A stretch of DNA of 52,633 nucleotides, taken from positions 1 through 52,633 of the forward strand of contig JAJXUF010000011.1 in assembly GCA_021783175.1 (NCBI GenBank). The letters run 5' to 3'. The notes beneath the pieces were generated by a model. It made no database searches and had not been told where the DNA came from. It saw only the letters and a program-made list of their open reading frames with translations. Position numbers and translations under genes: made by a program. Origin of the DNA: Pseudomonadota bacterium (GTDB lineage: Bacteria > Pseudomonadota > Gammaproteobacteria > Acidiferrobacterales > UBA6901). Of the stretch, positions 49,601-52,633 are shown in pieces (the stretch's first letter is position 1; every line of letters begins with the position of its first letter).

Positions 49601-51159
49601 TCGTGACAGGTCAGGTTGTTGTTGCCGTCGTAAATCTTAGTCAAGGGTGTCCCGATGGGATTGCCGGCGGCATCTTCGTATTGCTTGCCCACGGCATTGT
49701 TGACGCCGAGATTCACGTTAAACGTTAGGACCTGCCGGTTCCCCGCTGCATCGGTGGCGGTCGTCTGGGTGGCCGAGTCATAGCTCAAGGTAAACTGCTG
49801 TTGTGGCACACTGTTCGTCGTTTGGGCATGTTCCGTGAGGATTGCTCGACCACTTGTGTCGTACCCAAACGTGGCGAAACGATTGCCGTTCTCATCGATG
49901 ATGCCAGTCAAGGCATGGGGCAAGTTCGTGTTCTCGGTATCAGCCTGCTCATTGTAGAGATAGGTCTTGGACTTGCCGTCGGCGTAGGTGACGGTGCTCA
50001 GGTTGTTGTTGCCATCGGTGGTATAGCCGTAGGTCGTTTGATTCCCGTCGGGATCAGTCATCGTGCTTAGGCGGCCCTGGCTGTCATACGTGAAGGTCAA
50101 GCTGTGACCGAAGGCATCGGTGACCGAGGTCAAATAACCGGTGGTGGCATCGTAGTTTAGGTTCTGGCTCATGCCTGCGGCATTGGTGATGGCCGTGAGC
50201 CGCCCATTCGCGTCATAGGTCTCCACCGTGCCATCGCGTAGCGCATAGGTCCAGCCGGTGGTGGTCTGGGTGAGGACATCATTGACGTCGGAATCCGGGA
50301 CATACTGGCCATTGACCAAAGTGAAATAGTAAACATCGCCGTTGGGACGCTTGACGGTCGCGGCCGTGATCGACCCGCTTGGAATATAATCGCTCGTGAT
50401 GGTGGCGAGAGAAATACTGCGATCATAGGTACTGCGCCAATATTGCGCCGGCTTGATCAATTGGTTGTAGTCGCTGGAAATGCTGTTATATGTCCGCTGA
50501 TAGACAAGTGGCATCGGTCCTGTCCCGACATAATCGGTCTCCACCTGATGCTTGTTGCCATTGGCAGCGTTACAAGGATTGCCGATTTCGGCGTCACAAG
50601 GAGGGTCTTGCGGTGGGGTGTTGGGGGAGCTGCTATCGCAGGGCTTGCATGGTTTGCCTTCTGGAGGCGCCTTGTCTTTCTGGGGGTTTTCTTGGTTACC
50701 CGAAATACAATCGAGTCCACTAGCCGGATCTGAGACGAGTCCACTGGGACAGACTCCTGCCAGAGTATCGGAAAATGTAAATCCATCAGATCTTGTGCCC
50801 ACGACGCCCAAATAAGATGGAGCGCCGCCAATAATACTGATCCGATCTAGGGTGAATGTATACGGAAAGCCCGCGGCAGCGAGCGCCGCAGCAGCGTTGG
50901 CGAGATGCTCGTTGGCTGCATCCATAGGCGATGCACAATATGTATAACTCTCCGCGTCTTGCCAGCAAATCGGAATACTGGCGGTCGTGCCAGCCTGGGC
51001 AACCGGCACAAGGACAGGGCTCATGAAGAGCAAGCAAAGAATCATGCCCAACCTGTATCGCCGCGCGCGCTTGCTTATTTTTGTACGGCCTTCCGGCCAA
51101 ACATCGACCTGGGCGCCGTTGGTGGCACCAATGGCGCTTGCTATCGAAGCCGTCATCAT
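46642..51159 (-). CDS. Rhs polymorphic toxin with L,D-transpeptidase-like C-terminal domain
   Basis: A 1505-residue Rhs protein. Residues 36-55 form a signal-like segment (MILCLLFMSPVLVPVAQA); then a Cys/Pro-rich linker, a DUF6531 domain (PCNAANGNKHQVETDYVGTG), many YD/RHS repeats, and the core RYYDPSSGRYDQSDPIGLWG ending DPLGL near 1377. The 128-residue tail holds PYPAGTYPYAG and the catalytic pattern VHSGR...RHPTYGCIR (H1461, C1477), matching L,D-transpeptidase/Tlde1-like toxins that attack peptidoglycan stems. GAGAGGAG precedes ATG 51159. A candidate immunity gene is coupled downstream. No PAAR domain is seen, so the route to the surface is unclear. Confidence 0.9.
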   Translation of the reverse strand: MMTASIASAIGATNGAQVDVWPEGRTKISKRARRYRLGMILCLLFMSPVLVPVAQAGTTASIPICWQDAESYTYCASPMDAANEHLANAAAALAAAGFPYTFTLDRISIIGGAPSYLGVVGTRSDGFTFSDTLAGVCPSGLVSDPASGLDCISGNQENPQKDKAPPEGKPCKPCDSSSPNTPPQDPPCDAEIGNPCNAANGNKHQVETDYVGTGPMPLVYQRTYNSISSDYNQLIKPAQYWRSTYDRSISLATITSDYIPSGSITAATVKRPNGDVYYFTLVNGQYVPDSDVNDVLTQTTTGWTYALRDGTVETYDANGRLTAITNAAGMSQNLNYDATTGYLTSVTDAFGHSLTFTYDSQGRLSTMTDPDGNQTTYGYTTDGNNNLSTVTYADGKSKTYLYNEQADTENTNLPHALTGIIDENGNRFATFGYDTSGRAILTEHAQTTNSVPQQQFTLSYDSATQTTATDAAGNRQVLTFNVNLGVNNAVGKQYEDAAGNPIGTPLTKIYDGNNNLTCHEDEAGHITTYTYNSTNQMISMTEGLGGSCSNPVSTIATRTTTYRYLSPTLNLLTLIKRPSVYSGGGYFLTTIAYNDSTHPLLPTSILQLGYTPAGVGESREVSMTYTPAGQLATLTDPDGNVTTYNYNNCTTGGSCGELASITNALTQVTTFPVYDGAGNLMEQTDPNGLSHFSYYDSRERPYLRIDNAGTGVIHTLGYTFWPSGQVGTIRDGTTGFKLTNTYDAAQELYQTTDNLSDKITDNYDPKGNLANTYTYNPDGSLATAEGWTYDAFNHVASISTPDGTTTYQNDPLGNILTVVSPDQVASGATNINTQNQYDALNRLFQTTDRIGGSTIYSYDVNDHPTSVTTPTTATSPHGTTTSYVVDDLGNVLQETSPDRGVTTYTYDNAGNLTSKTDARGIVTDYQYDALNRLTTITYPADSAENVTYTYDNCTYGKGRLCGVSDESGTSAYAYDAFGHLDSDVRTQNNIAYTTSYSNDPLGAVQSETYPDGRVITYTRDAKERITAVTATVNGTTTTLLSNRTFRVDNQVSSETWGNGLLENRVYDTAGRLQTQTVGTDTRVYGYDNNGNLTSLQTIPQLDCLGYDNLDRLTQKTVLTASGASCSPAPTTADETFTYDGNGNRTAETQGSTTTSYTYNAGTNQLASIGGSSVTLNPIGGIKIDTAGHHFIYDNAGRMVELMENGSLAASYGYNSENLRTMKFSGAGVILYHYDQAGHLLDETHEDGTFVKAYVWADDTPIAMITKDNTSGQEVVTYLHTDYDDTPRLATDSTGNIVWRWEGVFGTTAPNPNQVQVDLRYPGQYYDAETGLHYNWNRYYDPSSGRYDQSDPIGLWGGLNTFAYVLNNPLTYVDPLGLSTLVYNNDTHTLTIYNGNGQQVGDYPAYNNTVNPATNSNSVGPYPAGTYPYAGSVDHGSDPNSSYGANGAYRFPHPGCPNCEVHSGRANSGGPRHPTYGCIRTTDNGTRKIRQLIQNGDQPTTLTVVR

Positions 51160-52501
51160 GTTGCTTCTCCTCTCGAAATCGATATTCGGTCACCGATCAG
51201 AGCCAGTCCATCCGGCATGTTGTTGTAGTCGCGCCGCGATGGTGCGCTGGAATACCCGGAATGGCGACTTGCGATTCGTCCATGCAGGCATGGCTGCAGT
51301 ACGGTCGAAAACGTGAATAGCTGAGTTGACCAGCGACTTGTTGGAAGAGGGAAATTTGCCAGGCAGTGAGAAAAAACTTGACCCGCGAATGCAGCACGGG
51401 CGTGCACGACAATCCCGCCGCACTTTGAAGCATCTCGCCGCCCCCGGGGCATACCCTGTTTTTCTTCTGAACTTCCATGACGACCTTCTCCCAAATCGGT
51501 CGTGCCATTTTTGGCATCTCTGCAGCGGGGGCATCAATGGGCACCCGTCTATCAGTGTCTCTTCTTCTTGGAGGTACGCTACGCCTCCGTTTTGAAGAAT
51601 GTCAAGTGGCATCACTGTGGCGAGCCTGGATAGCCACGCTGACACATCGAGATCGAACTGTTAGCACTGCATGAATTGGTGGGCACAACGGCTTGATTGG
51701 TATGGAAATTGTGTAGAGCCTTGAAAGATCTAATCTTCGACGCAATCAAACTTAATCCGCAGCTGCCATGTGTAATTAAGAGGCTTTCACTGAAAGTGCG
51801 GAGGCAGGCTGCGCCAAGCGGTTCATATTTCTCGGGCGTGATATAGGCGTACCACAGCTCGCCGTACTCCATTCGGTTGCTACCGCGCCGACTCTCCACA
51901 CTTTGCAGTAAAAGGTGGAGAGTTAAGGCGGGCTCGGTGCGGTCATGGGTCATCGGCGCACGGCCGGCCATGAAGCGAGTTTCACTGCGCACTGGGTTCG
52001 CGCCGGTGCGGTTCCTTTGTTGGCCGCCTGCCTCCCATGCGCGTTGTCTGGCACGCGGGGTAACCGGCGCCGCCCTGGAAGTTGCCGTTCTTTTCCGGGA
52101 TGCGCCGTATTACCTTGCCGCAGCTCGAACCGGCCGACGATAACTTAGAATTTCTCTATGAAAGAAAGCTTGTCGGCGCGAACAGGATTTTCCCATCGTC
52201 CCCCTTAACAGGATAGTCGGTTCAACTAATCTGAGAAATAGAAGTGGCTGCTGCGCGACACTCTCTGTGGTGGTCAAGGACTATGCAGCATACAACCAAT
52301 AAATAACTACAAAATCGGACAGGGAAGTTTTCAGCTTCGACATGAACTTCCTGCTCCTTTTTGCACCCGAACTGGCCTGACAAAATCTGCCGGCTCCGGT
52401 GCGTTAACGAACCTCTGCGGTGGCAGCACCGTAACGCGGCTAGTCGCAGACCTTGCGGGGGGGTGTCAATTGAGCGAGGCAAGATCAATTGGGGAATCGA
52501 C
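51160..52501. other. long non-coding stretch with stem-loop copy 2
   Basis: About 1.34 kb without a convincing gene. Overlapping minus-strand frames at 51190-51645 and 51612-51992 lack ribosome binding sites; one contains MEYGELWYAYITPEKYEPLG, which may be a fragment of a real protein. The stem-loop at 51891-51923 lies within it. Confidence 0.45.
51891..51923. repeat. stem-loop with a conserved loop, copy 2
   Basis: Perfect 9-bp arms ACTCTCCAC and GTGGAGAGT around ACTTTGCAGTAAAAG. Compared with copy 1 (334-369) the arms differ at two positions where pairing is kept or improved, while the loop motif is conserved. Confidence 0.6.
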
Positions 52502-52633
52502 ATGACAAAAAGAGTGCTCGGGCCGTCAATGACCCTGACAGTCTCCTTGGGGTGGTGCTTCTCGGTCCTGTTGCTGGTCGTGCTGTGCATGCGCATCGCG
52601 TACGGCGATGAGTTGACGGTCACCCCCTTAATC
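52502..52633 (+). CDS. start of an exported protein, runs off the window
   Basis: The first 44 codons: MTKRVLGPSM then a hydrophobic stretch (about 10-35, FSVLLLVVLCMRIAYG) that is a signal peptide or membrane anchor, then DELTVTPLI. GGGGA lies seven bases before the ATG. The remainder is outside, so no family can be named. Confidence 0.6.
   Translation, partial: MTKRVLGPSMTLTVSLGWCFSVLLLVVLCMRIAYGDELTVTPLI

Noticed and set aside
51190..51992. Overlapping minus-strand frames of 112-151 codons
   Set aside because: No ribosome binding sites, odd composition (many R, C, S) and no family pattern.

Overview
The window looks like chromosomal DNA of a moderately GC-rich proteobacterium, most likely a gammaproteobacterium. 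The evidence is the order thrS-infC-rpmI-rplT-pheS-pheT-ihfA-merR, the Rhs and integron genes, and the [NiFe]-hydrogenase maturation genes. A chemolithotroph that can use hydrogen is plausible, but this is inference and I cannot name a genus.

Layout. 1-2.55 kb is the right edge of an island in the 3' end of a tRNA-Asn gene: a DUF2026-like protein and a tyrosine integrase whose promoter holds repeated ATGGCAA heptamers. 2.6-16.2 kb is conserved core: an aspartate aminotransferase divergent from uvrB, purU, tRNA-Val, the thrS-to-merR translation cluster (infC starts with ATC), tRNA-Pro and a membrane-anchored dihaem cytochrome c. 17.2-28.7 kb is central metabolism: a class II-type leuA, class I fructose-bisphosphate aldolase, a lipoamide-dehydrogenase-like flavoprotein, a decayed phosphate acyltransferase, ftsH, a cardiolipin synthase-like enzyme and phosphoglucomutase. 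28.8-33.3 kb is an FNR-box-headed operon hupK-hypC-hypD-hypX for maturation of a [NiFe] hydrogenase whose structural genes are not in the window. 33.3-36.5 kb holds two damaged genes on the minus strand: a glucosidase with a one-base frameshift and an SDR dehydrogenase with its catalytic middle deleted.

37.1-42.1 kb is an integron: intI on the minus strand, an attI-like junction, and an array of short plus-strand genes separated by seven attC-like sites. Cargo includes small membrane proteins, a secreted coiled-coil protein, a BrnT-like toxin with a ribbon-helix-helix antitoxin, an EthD-like protein and the start of a dihydrofolate-reductase-family gene. An IS3-family element cuts the last cassette and, on its other side, a Sel1-repeat gene. 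From 43.2 kb onward is a patchwork of truncated genes, a second IS3-family element, an orphan Rhs tip, and a complete 1505-residue Rhs protein. The Rhs protein ends in an L,D-transpeptidase-like (Tlde1-like) toxin domain and is followed by a translationally coupled, signal-peptide-bearing candidate immunity protein. The last 1.4 kb is mostly non-coding, carries a stem-loop that resembles one at the left end of the window, and ends in the first 44 codons of another gene.

The two most interesting regions are the integron array and the Rhs toxin/immunity module. All calls come from reading the sequence; no database search was run.
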